64,000 nt of DNA from Piromyces finnis (taxonomy: Eukaryota; Neocallimastigomycota; Neocallimastigomycetes; Neocallimastigales; Neocallimastigaceae), in assembly GCA_002104945.1 (NCBI GenBank), contig MCFH01000084.1, positions 62,001-126,000 on the forward strand, written 5' to 3'. The position numbers were made by a program, and so were the translations under genes. The notes beneath the pieces are model-generated. The model saw nothing but the letters and a program-made list of their open reading frames with translations, did not search any database and had not been told where the DNA came from. Below, piece after piece: positions 36,285 through 47,935 of this stretch. Numbering within the stretch: the stretch's first letter is position 1; every line of letters starts with the position of its first letter.

Positions 36285-39200
36285 TCATGGATCAAAATTA
36301 TGATCTCCATTGGTTGCGCTGGCCCTCCTGGCCTGTCTTACTGTTTCTTCAGCATTGACGCTCTTGGATGTTGCTTCAAACCTTTTGAACATTGACCATT
36401 GCTGGCCAATAGCAAAAGGCATGATTTTGGTTAGAAGTTCCGCGGTTACCGTCAAGAATGGTGTTCCTTCATTAGTACCAGATTGAATCTGACGCTTACA
36501 AAGTTCTTTCCATTCCCTTGAATTGTAATTAATATTGTTAAAACTTCTTCCCCCAAGAAGGAATTTAAATATTTCACTGCACACACTAGAATAATCATAC
36601 ACATTAATATTCACCGGATTATTAGAACTATTACTATCATTAACTAAATTACTATCTAAATTAGAATTATTATCTTCACTATTGCTATCATTACTAATAT
36701 TATTATTTCTATTATTGTTATTATTACTATTGTTACTATTACTATTGTTACTATTACTATTGTTACTATTACTATTGTTACTATTACTATTAATGTTATT
36801 ACTATCTCTACTGATATTATCAATTTCATTATTATAGATAGGACTATTGGAATTACGTTGACTGAAAAAATTTAATAGCTGGACTATGGAATCATAATGT
36901 TTAATACGGATATCTCTAAATGTTGGACAATCTAATAACCAATGTTTAATACTTTGATCTCCACACTTGCAACATGGACAGTAGTTAGGACAAACTGGAT
37001 CAACAAATTTAGCAGCTTTGGCAACTCTAGCATCCAACTTGTATCCGCTTCTTGCTTTCAAGAGCCAGTAGAAGCCATAGGCAAACTCTGGGTACTCATA
37101 ACATAATTTAATAAAATCTTTAGTTTCAATAAATTTATTATCATCATAATATTGCGCTTTGATTGAATTCCCTTTGAGATCTTTCCAATAAAAGTTTTTA
37201 ACTGCTTTAACATCTCCATGTTTCTTTAATTTTTTATCAAGTGTCCTACTTGATTTGCACCACGTGTATTTTCTAAATTTAGGAATGTAATTGACAAGGT
37301 GTGAGATAATACAATTTGAGTTTTTCCATTTGTTAAAACATCTAACCTGAGCTAACGCACATTTGGCTGACAATGGAGGAATATTCAAATCTTTTGAAAT
37401 AGAGTATAAAGATATAAACGATACAGCTTTATGAACTCCAGCAACCCATCGTATTCCTTTGTTAACATGCTTCTGAGCAATCCTAGACCTAGCTTTGTTG
37501 GATCCAAGTAATGGTGCAAAGTATGAAACTCTGCTAATCACTTGTGAGTTAAGTACTAGTTTTTTGAAAGGAATAGGAATATTAGGATTTCTTAAGAATT
37601 TACTGACTGAGAAAAGCCCTTTCAAAACCTTGTTATTAAGAGCTTTAATTACTGGTTTAAGGGACAGATTCTTATCAAATGGAACACCAAGATAAGTATA
37701 GCAATCAGTAGTTGGAATGGGTTGTCCTGCTAAGTAAAATGTTGGATCTCTCTTGTTCTGATTTTCTATTGATTCAGGACGAATCACCATCGTTGAACAT
37801 TTCTGGATACCAAATTCCATTTCATTATACAAGGCCCATTCATTAACTCTTCTAAGCATCTTTTTTAAGCATCCTCTTGTTGGAGCACAAATAACTATAT
37901 CATCTGCAAAAAGTCCACCACAGCATCGAGTGTCACCTAAACTGACTCCTAGATCTTCGCACTCTCTAAATATATCATTAATAAAGAGATTAAAGAGAAT
38001 AGGAGAAAGAGGGCATCCTTGACGGACTCCTTTCTTCACATCAAAAGATTTCGAGAATTGTCCATCTAATTTGACATTAGCCTTAGATGTTAAATATAAA
38101 TTTTTGATAAATTGTAGACTCTTACCTCGGATTCCTAAACAATCTAATTTATGGAGAATATTACCGATTGGGACTGAATCGTATGCTTTCCTGAGATCTA
38201 AAAAGGCCAAATATGTCTCTTTATTATCTAATTGACGTCTACGGCATATTTCTTGGATTGAAATGAAAAGACTGATACTTTCTTCCTTTTTTCGAAAACC
38301 AAATTGTTCAGGTCTAATGAAATTATTCTTTAAACCATATTCTGAGATTCTAGTGGTGACAATTTTGGAAATCAACTTAATACCATTATTGATAAGTGAT
38401 ATACCTCGATAGATATCACAATCTGTCAAATCTCCCTTCTTAGGAATAGAAACAATACTGGATTCATTCCATGAGTTGGGGAAATCTCCATCCCAAATAC
38501 GGTTGAATAATTTAAGAATAAAATTTAAACCATGAGCATCATTATCTGAAGTAGTATTACCAGAAGAATTATTATCTGTAGCATTATTAGAATCATTACT
38601 TGATGGAATTAATGCTTTGTAAAATTCAATTGGAATACCATCCGGACCTGATGCTTTATAATTTGGAGTAGTGAGGATAGCTGACTTGACTTCATCAATA
38701 CTAATATCTTGGTTGATATCCCACTCATCAAGCATAGGAAGTGAAAAACGTTTATTCGTTGGTTCTTCATACCAATGCTCCAAATCAAGACTTACACCAC
38801 TTGGATCTGATGCAAGATTTTCGAAATGATCATGCCACACATCTAGTTGTTCTTCCGTAGCAACAACTAATTCTCCGTTTTTATTTTTAATTGGTTGAGC
38901 AATAAAGAAAGAATCTTTTCCAATTTTTGCAGTTTTCTTGATCCATTTCCAGGCCTTCTTAGGATTATGACTCTTCATATACTCACATCCTGTTTTAATC
39001 CAATGAAGATATTCTTGCTTCCTAAATTCATTACATCTTTTGTGGATGTAATCAATGAGTTTACGGTAGATTTTAATTCTTTTAATAAATTCATCTATAT
39101 CATAAATTCTTTCTTTTTTAAATCTCTTATACAACTTCATTTTGATTTTTTGGAGATTAAAAAATTGTTGTGAAATATGAAATGAAGACTTTATAACATT

Positions 39201-40808
39201 ATTTGCTGAGGTAATACTGAGCTCGTCTGCAATTGAAAAAGCAGTTGAAGTAAACTCTTTGGAAAGTTCATCTGTAGAAACATTAGGATCGTTGAATTTT
39301 GCTGAAAGTATTTGGAATTTATTATGACTGATAATAGATTCCTTTTCCTCAATACATTTTAATCTATTCCATTTCTGAATTTTCTTAGGAACATTAAAGT
39401 CATTAGAAAAATCTTCCATAGGAATAATTTTACCATTAATAAGAAGTGGCTTATGGTCTGATACAGGATAAAAATTATTTATAAATGATCCTGAGTGAAT
39501 AAGATCTTTCATCTTCGAATTGATAAGAGCATGGTCAATGTCGGAAGATTGATCACCTCGAGTCCAAGAGATAGTAGACCCTCTAAGCGGAAGAATTTCC
39601 CAATCTCCTAATCCATTAGTTGATAACCAGTTGGATAATTTTACTTTAGACATATTAAAATCACCAACAAGAATCGATGGATGGGATGAATGAGTTTGTA
39701 ACCACAAGCGAGCTTCTAACTTTGCATGATCAACATAGATGTTGTGATGACTATGAGGCATATAAACATTACCAATCGAGCATTTGAATCTATTCCAGAG
39801 ACTAAAAGTATAAATAGAAATAATATACTTTCCAGAGAAGTTTTCAAGTGAGGCTTGACACGAATTGTGAAAACCTAAATATAAACCTCTCATTCCCGGA
39901 ACTGATTCGTCAGCTTTCTTGAAAAAGTGTCTATAGTTTCGCAAAGTAACACGACAAGGATAATCTGTATTCGATCCAGAACCATTACCAGTTTCTTGGA
40001 AACATAAAAATAATGGTTTGAAAATAGCTGTGAAATAGCTAATACTATCTCTCTTTTCGTGATTCCACCCATTGGTGTTCCAACTAAGACAAAAAGAAAA
40101 GTTATCAGGCTTGTTGGATGAGGAAGAATCGTTGCTATTATTATTATTATTAAAGTCATCGTTATTAATGGATGATGCATCAGAGGAATAAGTAGAACTA
40201 TTACTAGATGGCTGTGAAACTGAAGAACTATCAACTATTGAACTGTTATCAGAGTTGATAGAGCTATTAGAATTAATTGTTGAATGTTGAGATTGAAATT
40301 GTGTTTGCTGTAGATCTGGAATATTTTCATGATTGGAAACTTGTTGAAGATCTTGTTGAAGATCTAGTTGAAGATCGGATTGTTGATGAGATTGTTGAAC
40401 TGATTGTTGAAATGATTGTTGAATAGAATGTTGATGTTTATTAGAAACTAAAATTTTACGTTTGAGAGTGGAAAAAGTGTATTTGTGATTCCTTCTACTA
40501 CGAGCTGAAAAGGAAATTGAGGTAACTGAAAGTTTCTTCTTTAACATGTGTAAGATTTTAATACAATCTTTCGATGAACCATGAACCTTGACTAAGAAAA
40601 AGTGATCATTGAAAGTCTGAAAATATTTAACACTAATAACTGAATTAAATTTATCTTCTAGAATAACCTCGAGTTTTTCCCATAGCATATTTACTGACCA
40701 TGATCGAATACCACGGATAAAGAAGGAGCGAATATCATCTAAGGGGATACCATAAGACCGGGTACCACGTCTGATATAATTCTTGTCTTTAATATAAAGG
40801 ACTGACAT
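36285..40808 (-). CDS. LINE-A single ORF: APE endonuclease + reverse transcriptase + zinc knuckle, copy 3
   Basis: An uninterrupted 1,507-residue polyprotein for target-primed reverse transcription. Residues 1-120 are basic; 125-235 are Gln/Ser/Asn-rich. The AP-type endonuclease spans about 238-455: SWNTNGW with N244, QET with E272, GDFN with D383, DIDH and SDH at 450-452. The RT spans about 700-1045: GPDGIPIEF, SIPKKGDL, FLDL with D871, RQGCPLSPILFNLF and FADD at 967-970, then YTYLGVPFD. A C-x2-C-x6-H-x4-C knuckle is at 1279-1294, followed by an Asn/Ser repeat tract. In the normally invariant NYRGIS motif this copy has IYRGIS (I799), unlike copy 5, which may impair the RT. The start ATG is preceded by a 5' UTR conserved with copy 5. 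LINE clade not assigned. Confidence 0.93.
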   Translation of the reverse strand: MSVLYIKDKNYIRRGTRSYGIPLDDIRSFFIRGIRSWSVNMLWEKLEVILEDKFNSVISVKYFQTFNDHFFLVKVHGSSKDCIKILHMLKKKLSVTSISFSARSRRNHKYTFSTLKRKILVSNKHQHSIQQSFQQSVQQSHQQSDLQLDLQQDLQQVSNHENIPDLQQTQFQSQHSTINSNSSINSDNSSIVDSSSVSQPSSNSSTYSSDASSINNDDFNNNNNSNDSSSSNKPDNFSFCLSWNTNGWNHEKRDSISYFTAIFKPLFLCFQETGNGSGSNTDYPCRVTLRNYRHFFKKADESVPGMRGLYLGFHNSCQASLENFSGKYIISIYTFSLWNRFKCSIGNVYMPHSHHNIYVDHAKLEARLWLQTHSSHPSILVGDFNMSKVKLSNWLSTNGLGDWEILPLRGSTISWTRGDQSSDIDHALINSKMKDLIHSGSFINNFYPVSDHKPLLINGKIIPMEDFSNDFNVPKKIQKWNRLKCIEEKESIISHNKFQILSAKFNDPNVSTDELSKEFTSTAFSIADELSITSANNVIKSSFHISQQFFNLQKIKMKLYKRFKKERIYDIDEFIKRIKIYRKLIDYIHKRCNEFRKQEYLHWIKTGCEYMKSHNPKKAWKWIKKTAKIGKDSFFIAQPIKNKNGELVVATEEQLDVWHDHFENLASDPSGVSLDLEHWYEEPTNKRFSLPMLDEWDINQDISIDEVKSAILTTPNYKASGPDGIPIEFYKALIPSSNDSNNATDNNSSGNTTSDNDAHGLNFILKLFNRIWDGDFPNSWNESSIVSIPKKGDLTDCDIYRGISLINNGIKLISKIVTTRISEYGLKNNFIRPEQFGFRKKEESISLFISIQEICRRRQLDNKETYLAFLDLRKAYDSVPIGNILHKLDCLGIRGKSLQFIKNLYLTSKANVKLDGQFSKSFDVKKGVRQGCPLSPILFNLFINDIFRECEDLGVSLGDTRCCGGLFADDIVICAPTRGCLKKMLRRVNEWALYNEMEFGIQKCSTMVIRPESIENQNKRDPTFYLAGQPIPTTDCYTYLGVPFDKNLSLKPVIKALNNKVLKGLFSVSKFLRNPNIPIPFKKLVLNSQVISRVSYFAPLLGSNKARSRIAQKHVNKGIRWVAGVHKAVSFISLYSISKDLNIPPLSAKCALAQVRCFNKWKNSNCIISHLVNYIPKFRKYTWCKSSRTLDKKLKKHGDVKAVKNFYWKDLKGNSIKAQYYDDNKFIETKDFIKLCYEYPEFAYGFYWLLKARSGYKLDARVAKAAKFVDPVCPNYCPCCKCGDQSIKHWLLDCPTFRDIRIKHYDSIVQLLNFFSQRNSNSPIYNNEIDNISRDSNNINSNSNNSNSNNSNSNNSNSNNSNNNNNRNNNISNDSNSEDNNSNLDSNLVNDSNSSNNPVNINVYDYSSVCSEIFKFLLGGRSFNNINYNSREWKELCKRQIQSGTNEGTPFLTVTAELLTKIMPFAIGQQWSMFKRFEATSKSVNAEETVRQARRASATNGDHNFDP

Positions 40809-41450
40809 GATAATAAATTCTAATTAAAAATATTGAATATAAAATAAATACTAATAAAAATTATAAATATAACGTATATGGAAAAAAAATCTGTCTCTCT
40901 CTCTCTTCTTAAAAGTACTGGATAGTACAAAAATTGTTACGATGCTTTGTTTAAAGTTTCTTTTTTTGAATTCTAGTTGTAAATTTTCTTTAAAAATTCT
41001 AGTTTTGGTTTGTTGTTAGTAAATTCGATTCGCTTTTTGACACTAAACTTGTTTGACTTACTTTTCATTAAATATTTAAATTGGTAAAAAATTTGAATCA
41101 AGAATGTCGACACCAGAAAGCTTGTGAATAGTATTTTTACATGATGTAGAGTGAATCAGTCTCTTACAAGAAACAATACAACAATAGCTACATGAATATA
41201 AAAATACAATGCAAATGCTAAAGTTGACTACATTGGATTCTTACAAGAGAAGAGTAGTACTACATGAATACATGAATAAAAGAAAAAATACAGCAACAAA
41301 ATGTATTACTCTTCTAATTAAATACTATACAAACTTACCTGAATATCAAACATTCAACTTATTCATCAAATACTTAATTCGATGAATAAAATGTTTTTTA
41401 ATCGCTCAGTACCATGAGCTTAGTCCTAATAATTTTCCCTTAAAGACTAA

Positions 41451-41643
41451 CCAAGCATCCATTGCGCAATGTTTGGATTTAATTCTTTCTACTCTCTCAG
41501 TACCATGAGCATGAGTAGACCCCCTTGATAAACTCCATTATTAAATAAATGAAGGCACGTTCCTAAGAGGGCACCAAGCATCCATCCATTGAGCAATACT
41601 TGGATTTAATTCTTTCTACTCTCTCAGTACCATGAGCATGAGT

Positions 41644-41646
<3 letters not shown>
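41451..41646 (-). repeat. LINE-A 5' tandem monomers (copy 3 side)
   Basis: Units of about 123 bp begin CCAAGCATCCATTG at 41451 and 41574. Each has the inverted pair CCAAGCAT/ATGCTTGG-like, a CTCTCAGTACCATGAGCATG block and a GGCACGTTCC block. The second is cut at GAGTAGA by the next tail. Confidence 0.85.
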
Positions 41647-41681
<35 letters not shown>

Positions 41682-42460
41682 GGCATCAAATATTTTAAAC
41701 TTTATTATTAATTTAATTAAAATTATAATACATGTAATAAAAAATTAAAAATAAATAAAAATAAAAAAAAATATGTTTAAATAAACACAAATGAATAAAA
41801 ATTGGGTATAATGTATTCTAGTAATTTTAATTAAAGTAAGAAAGCCACTATCATACTAAAGAATAATAATTGTATTTGACTTCCAATGGGACACCGAGCC
41901 AAAGATCAAAATTTTGTCATGGAACAAAATTATGATCTCCATTGGTTGCGCTGGCCCTCCTGGCCTGTCTTACTGTTTCTTCAGCATTGACGCTCTTGGA
42001 TGTTGCTTCAAACCTTTTGAACATTGTCCATTGCTGGCCAATAGCAAAAGGCATGATTTTGGTTAGAAGTTCCGCGGTTACCGTCAAGAATGGTGCTCCT
42101 TCATTAGTACCAGATTGAATCTGACGCTTACAAAGTTCTTTCCATTCCCTTGAATTGTAATTGATATTGTTAAAACTTCTTCCCCCAAGAAGGAATTTAA
42201 ATATTTTACTGCACACACTAGAATAATCATACACACTAATATTCACCGGATTATTAGAACTATTACTATCATTAACTAAATTACTATCTAAATTAGAATT
42301 ATTATCTTCACTATTGCTATCATTACTAATATTATTATTTCTATTACTACTATTGTTATTATTACTATTTCTATTATTACTATTACTACTATTGTTATTA
42401 TTACTATTGTTACTATTACTATTGTTATTATTACTATTGTTACTATTACTATTAATATTA

Positions 42461-42464
<4 letters not shown>
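41647..42464 (-). mobile_element. LINE-A copy 4, 3' fragment
   Basis: 32-base poly(T) (41647-41678), 3' UTR and the last ~180 codons (stop near 41917) remain. The fragment begins within the Asn/Ser-codon repeat at 42464, immediately against the poly(A) tail of copy 5. Confidence 0.9.
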
Positions 42465-42526
<62 letters not shown>

Positions 42527-42762
42527 GGCATCAAATATTTTAAACTTTATTATTAATTTAATTAAAATTATAATACATGTAATATAAAAATTAAAATAAA
42601 ATAAAAATAAAAAAAAATATGTTTAAATAAACACAAATGAATAAAAATTGGGTATAATGTATTCTAGTAATTTTAATTAAAGTAAGAAAGCCACTATCAT
42701 ACTAAAGTATAATAATTGTATTTGACTTCCAATGGGACACCGAGCCAAAGATCAAAATTTTA

Positions 42763-45700
42763 TCATGGGACAAAATTATGATCTCCATTGGTTGCGCTGG
42801 CCCTCCTGGCCTGTCTTACTGTTTCTTCAGCATTGACGCTCTTGGATGTTGCTTCAAACCTTTTGAACATTGACCATTGCTGGCCAATAGCAAAAGGCAT
42901 GATTTTGGTTAGAAGTTCCGCGGTTACCGTCAAGAATGGTGTTCCTTCGTTAGTACCAGATTGAATCTGACGCTTACAAAGTTCTTTCCATTCCCTTGAA
43001 TTGTAATTAATATTGTTAAAACTTCTTCCCCCAAGAAGGAATTTAAATATTTTACTGCACACACTAGAATAATCATACACATTAATATTCACCGGATTAT
43101 TAGAACTATTACTATCATTAACTAAATTACTATCTAAATTAGAATTATTATCTTCACTATTGCTATCATTACTAATATTATTATTTCTATTACTACTATT
43201 GTTATTATTACTATTGTTACTATTACTATTGTTATTATTACTATTGTTACTATTACTATTAATATTATTACTATCTCTACTGATATTATCAATTTCATTA
43301 TTATTGATAGGACTATTGGAATTACGTTGACTGAAAAAATTTAATAGCTGGACTATGGAATCATAATGTTTAATACGGATATCTCTAAATGTTGGACAAT
43401 CTAATAACCAATGTTTAATACTTTGATCTCCACACTTGCAACATGGACAGTAGTTAGGACAAACTGGATCAACAAATTTGGCAGCTTTGGCAACTCTAGC
43501 ATCCAACTTGTATCCGCTTCTTGCTTTCAATAGCCAGTAGAAGCCATAGGCAAACTCTGGGTACTCATAACATAATTTAATAAAATCTTTAGTATCAATA
43601 AACTTATTATCATCATAATATTGCGCTTTGATTGAATTCCCTTTGAGATCTTTCCAATAAAAGTTTTTAACTGCTTTAACATCTCCATGTTTCTTTAGTT
43701 TTTTATCAAGTGTCCTACTTGATTTGCACCACGTGTATTTTCTAAATTTAGGAATGTAATTGACAAGGTGTGAGATAATACAATTTGAGTTTTTCCATTT
43801 GTTAAAACATCTAACCTGAGCTAATGCACATTTGGCTGACAATGGAGGAATATTCAAATCTTTTGAAATAGAGTATAAAGATATAAACGATACAGCTTTA
43901 TGAACTCCGGCAACCCATCGTATTCCTTTGTTAACATGCTTCTGTGCAATCCTAGACCTGGCTTTGTTGGATCCAAGTAATGGTGCAAAGTATGAAACTC
44001 TGCTAATCACTTGTGAGTTAAGTACTAGCTTTTTGAAGGGAATAGGAATATTAGGATTTCTTAAGAATTTACTGACTGAGAAAAGTCCTTTCAAAACCTT
44101 GTTATTAAGAGCTTTAATAACTGGTTTAAGGGACAGATTCTTATCAAATGGAACACCAAGATAAGTATAACAATCAGTAGTTGGAATGGGTTGTCCTGCT
44201 AAGTAAAATGTTGGATCTCTCTTGTTCTGATTTTCTATTGATTCAGGACGAATCACCATCGTTGAACATTTCTGGATACCAAATTCCATTTCATTATACA
44301 AGGCCCATTCATTAACTCTTCTAAGCATCTTTTTTAAGCATCCTCTTGTTGGAGCACAAATAACTATATCATCTGCAAAAAGTCCACCACAGCATCGAGT
44401 GTCACCTAAACTGACTCCGAGATCTTCACACTCTTTAAATATATCATTAATAAAGAGATTAAAGAGAATAGGAGAAAGAGGGCATCCTTGACGGACTCCT
44501 TTCTTCACATCAAAAGATTTCGAGAATTGTCCATCTAATTTGACATTAGCCTTAGATGTTAAATATAAATTTTTGATGAATTGTAAACTCTTACCTCGGA
44601 TTCCTAAACAATCTAATTTATGGAGAATATTACCGATTGGGACTGAATCGTATGCTTTCCTGAGATCTAAAAAGGCCAAATATGTCTCTTTATTATCTAA
44701 TTGACGTCTACGGCATATTTCTTGGATTGAAATGAAAAGACTGATACTTTCTTCCTTTTTTCGAAAACCAAATTGTTCAGGTCTAATGAAATTATTCTTT
44801 AGACCATATTCTGAGATTCTAGTGGTGACAATTTTGGAAATCAACTTAATACCATTATTGATAAGTGATATACCTCGATAGTTATCACAATCTGTCAAAT
44901 CTCCCTTCTTAGGAATAGAAACAATACTGGATTCATTCCATGAGTTGGGGAAGTCTCCATCCCAAATACGGTTGTATAATTTAAGAATAAAATTTAAACC
45001 ATAAGAATCATTATCTGAAGTGGTATTACCGGAAGAATTATTATCTGTAGCATTATTAGAATCATTACTTGATGGAATTAATGCTTTGTAAAATTCAATT
45101 GGAATACCATCCGGACCTGATGCTTTATAATTCGGAGTAGAGAGGATAGCTGACTTGACTTCATCAATACTAATATCTTGGTTGATATCCCATTCATCAA
45201 GCATAGGGAGTGAAAAACGTTTATTCGTTGGTTCTTCATACCAATGCTCCAAATCAAGACTTACGCCACTTGGATCTGATGCAAGATTTTCGAAATGATC
45301 ATGCCACACATCTAGTTGTTCTTCCGTAGCAACAACTAACTCTCCATTTTTATTTTTAATTGGTTGAGCAATAAAGAAGGAATCTTTTCCAATTTTTGCA
45401 GTTTTCTTGATCCATTTCCAGGCCTTCTTAGGATTATGACTCTTCATATACTCACATCCTGTTTTAATCCAATGAAGATATTCTTGTTTCCTAAATTCAT
45501 TACATCTTTTGTGGATGTAATCAATGAGCTTACGGTAGATTTTAATTCTTTTAATAAATTCATCTATATCATAAATTCTTTCTTTTTTAAATCTCTTATA
45601 CAACTTCATTTTGATTTTTTGGAGATTAAAAATTTGTTGTGAAATATGAAATGAAGACTTTATAACATTATTTGCTGAGGTAATACTGAGCTCGTCTGCA

Positions 45701-47289
45701 ATTGAAAAAGCAGTTGAAGTAAATTCTTTGGAAAGATCATCTGTAGAAACATTAGGATCGTTGAATTTTGCTGAAAGTATTTGGAATTTATTATGACTGA
45801 GAATAGATTCCTTTTCCTCAATACATTTTAATCTATTCCATTTCAGAATTTTCTTAGGAACGTTAAAGTCATTAGAAAAATCTTCCATAGGAATAATTTT
45901 ACCATTAATAAGAAGTGGCTTATGGTCTGATACAGGATAAAAATTATTTATAAATGATCCTGAGTGAATAAGATCTTTCATCTTCGAATTGATAAGAGCA
46001 TGGTCAATGTCGGAAGATTGTTCACCTCGAGTCCAAGAGATAGTAGACCCTCTAAGCGGAAGAATTTCCCAATCTCCTAATCCATTAGTTGATAACCAGT
46101 TGGATAATTTTACTTTAGACATATTAAAATCACCAACAAGAATCGATGGATGGGATGAATGAGTTTGTAACCACAAGCGAACTTCTAACTTTGCATGATC
46201 AACATAGATGTTGTGATGACTATGAGGCATATAAACATTTCCAATCGAGCATTTGAATCTATTCCAGAGACTAAAAGTATAAATAGAAATAATATACTTT
46301 CCAGAGAAGTTTTCAAGTGAGGCTTGACACGAATTGTGAAAACCTAAATATAAACCTCTCATTCCCGGAACTGATTCGTCAGCTTTCTTGAAAAAGTGTC
46401 TATAGTTTCGCAAAGTAACACGACAAGGATAATCTGTATTCGATCCAGAACCATTACCAGTTTCTTGGAAACATAAGAATAATGGTTTGAAAATAGCTGT
46501 GAAATAGCTAATACTATCTCTCTTTTCATGATTCCACCCATTGGTGTTCCAACTAAGACAAAAAGAAAAGTTATCAGGCTTGTTGGATGAGGAAGAATCG
46601 TTGCTATTATTATTATTATTAAAGTCATCGTTATTAATGGATGATGCATCAGAGGAATAAGTAGAACTATTACTAGATGGCTGTGAAACTGAAGAACTAT
46701 CAACTATTGAACTGTTATCAGAGTTGATAGAACTATTAGAATTAATTGTTGAATGTTGAGATTGAAATTGTGTTTGCTGTAGATCTGGAATATTTTCATG
46801 ATGGGAAACTTGTTGAAGATCCTGTTGAAGATCTCGTTGAAGATCGGATTGTTGATGAGATTGTTGAACTGATTGTTGAACTGATTGTTGAAATGATTGT
46901 TGAATAGAATGTTGATGTTTATTAGAAACTAAAATTTTACGTTTGAGAGTGGAAAAAGTGTATTTGTGATTCCTTCTACTACGAGCTGAAAAGGAAATTG
47001 AGGTAACTGAAAGTTTCTTCTTTAACATGTGTAAGATTTTAATACAATCTTTTGATGAACCATGAACCTTGACTAAGAAAAAGTGATCATTGAAAGTTTG
47101 AAAATATTTAACACTAATAACTGAATTAAATTTATCTTCTAGAATAACCTCGAGTTTTTCCCATAGCATATTTACTGACCATGATCGAATACCACGGATA
47201 AAGAAGGAGCGAATATCATCTAAGGGGATACCATAAGACCGGGTACCACGTCTGATATAATTCTTATCTTTAATATAAAGGACTGACAT
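42763..47289 (-). CDS. LINE-A single ORF: APE endonuclease + reverse transcriptase + zinc knuckle, copy 5
   Basis: An uninterrupted 1,508-residue ORF, nearly identical to copy 3. It has one extra QQSV unit in the Gln-rich region and a shorter Asn/Ser tract. All endonuclease motifs (NTNGW, QET, GDFN, SDH), RT motifs (including the canonical NYRGIS, FLDL and FADD) and the CCHC knuckle are intact. With its long tail and complete 5' region it is the best candidate in the window for an active element. It would act in the nucleus on its own RNA, nicking target DNA and copying from the poly(A) end. Confidence 0.94.
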   Translation of the reverse strand: MSVLYIKDKNYIRRGTRSYGIPLDDIRSFFIRGIRSWSVNMLWEKLEVILEDKFNSVISVKYFQTFNDHFFLVKVHGSSKDCIKILHMLKKKLSVTSISFSARSRRNHKYTFSTLKRKILVSNKHQHSIQQSFQQSVQQSVQQSHQQSDLQRDLQQDLQQVSHHENIPDLQQTQFQSQHSTINSNSSINSDNSSIVDSSSVSQPSSNSSTYSSDASSINNDDFNNNNNSNDSSSSNKPDNFSFCLSWNTNGWNHEKRDSISYFTAIFKPLFLCFQETGNGSGSNTDYPCRVTLRNYRHFFKKADESVPGMRGLYLGFHNSCQASLENFSGKYIISIYTFSLWNRFKCSIGNVYMPHSHHNIYVDHAKLEVRLWLQTHSSHPSILVGDFNMSKVKLSNWLSTNGLGDWEILPLRGSTISWTRGEQSSDIDHALINSKMKDLIHSGSFINNFYPVSDHKPLLINGKIIPMEDFSNDFNVPKKILKWNRLKCIEEKESILSHNKFQILSAKFNDPNVSTDDLSKEFTSTAFSIADELSITSANNVIKSSFHISQQIFNLQKIKMKLYKRFKKERIYDIDEFIKRIKIYRKLIDYIHKRCNEFRKQEYLHWIKTGCEYMKSHNPKKAWKWIKKTAKIGKDSFFIAQPIKNKNGELVVATEEQLDVWHDHFENLASDPSGVSLDLEHWYEEPTNKRFSLPMLDEWDINQDISIDEVKSAILSTPNYKASGPDGIPIEFYKALIPSSNDSNNATDNNSSGNTTSDNDSYGLNFILKLYNRIWDGDFPNSWNESSIVSIPKKGDLTDCDNYRGISLINNGIKLISKIVTTRISEYGLKNNFIRPEQFGFRKKEESISLFISIQEICRRRQLDNKETYLAFLDLRKAYDSVPIGNILHKLDCLGIRGKSLQFIKNLYLTSKANVKLDGQFSKSFDVKKGVRQGCPLSPILFNLFINDIFKECEDLGVSLGDTRCCGGLFADDIVICAPTRGCLKKMLRRVNEWALYNEMEFGIQKCSTMVIRPESIENQNKRDPTFYLAGQPIPTTDCYTYLGVPFDKNLSLKPVIKALNNKVLKGLFSVSKFLRNPNIPIPFKKLVLNSQVISRVSYFAPLLGSNKARSRIAQKHVNKGIRWVAGVHKAVSFISLYSISKDLNIPPLSAKCALAQVRCFNKWKNSNCIISHLVNYIPKFRKYTWCKSSRTLDKKLKKHGDVKAVKNFYWKDLKGNSIKAQYYDDNKFIDTKDFIKLCYEYPEFAYGFYWLLKARSGYKLDARVAKAAKFVDPVCPNYCPCCKCGDQSIKHWLLDCPTFRDIRIKHYDSIVQLLNFFSQRNSNSPINNNEIDNISRDSNNINSNSNNSNNNNSNSNNSNNNNSSNRNNNISNDSNSEDNNSNLDSNLVNDSNSSNNPVNINVYDYSSVCSKIFKFLLGGRSFNNINYNSREWKELCKRQIQSGTNEGTPFLTVTAELLTKIMPFAIGQQWSMFKRFEATSKSVNAEETVRQARRASATNGDHNFVP

Positions 47290-47935
47290 GATAATAAATT
47301 CTAATTAAAAAATATTGAATATAAAATAAATACTAATAAAAATTACAAATATAACGTATATGGAAAAAAATCTGTCTCTCTCTCTCTTCTTAAAAGTACT
47401 GGATAGTACAAAAATTGTTACGATGCTTTGTTTAAAGTTTCTTATTTTTTGAATTCTAGTTGTAAATTTTCTTTAAAAATTCTAGTTTTGGTTTGTTGTT
47501 AGTAAATTCGATTCGCTTTTTGACACTAAACTTGTTTGACTTTACTTTTCATTAAATATTTAAATTGGTAAAAAATTTGAATCAAGAATGTCGACACCAG
47601 AAAGCTTGTGAATAGTATTTTTACATGATGTAGAGTGAATCAGTCTCTTACAAGAAACAATACAACAATAGCTACATGAATATAAAAGTACAATGCAAAT
47701 GCTAAAGTTGACTACATTGGATTCTTACAAGAGAAGAGTAGTACTACATGAATACATGAATAAAAGAAAAAATACAGCAACAAAATGTATTACTCTTCTA
47801 ATTAAATACTATACAAACTTACCTGAAAAATCAAACATTCACTTATTCATCAAATACTTAAATTTGATGAATAAAATGTTTATTAATCGCTCAGTACCAT
47901 GAGCTTAGTCCTAATAATTTTCCCTTGAAGACTAA

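Larger units (their letters stand above)
36022..41646 (-). mobile_element. LINE-A copy 3, full length with 5' UTR and monomers
   Basis: A 22-base poly(T) at 36022-36043, a 3' UTR of about 240 bp, the long ORF (36285-40808), a 5' UTR of about 600 bp and about two monomers (41451-41646) make a complete element. Its 5' monomer ends GAGTAGA exactly where the tail of copy 4 begins. Confidence 0.9.

Noticed and set aside
42314-42556. Plus-strand frame encoding long Leu and Phe runs
   Set aside because: Antisense of the LINE-A Asn/Ser codon repeat and poly(A) tail.
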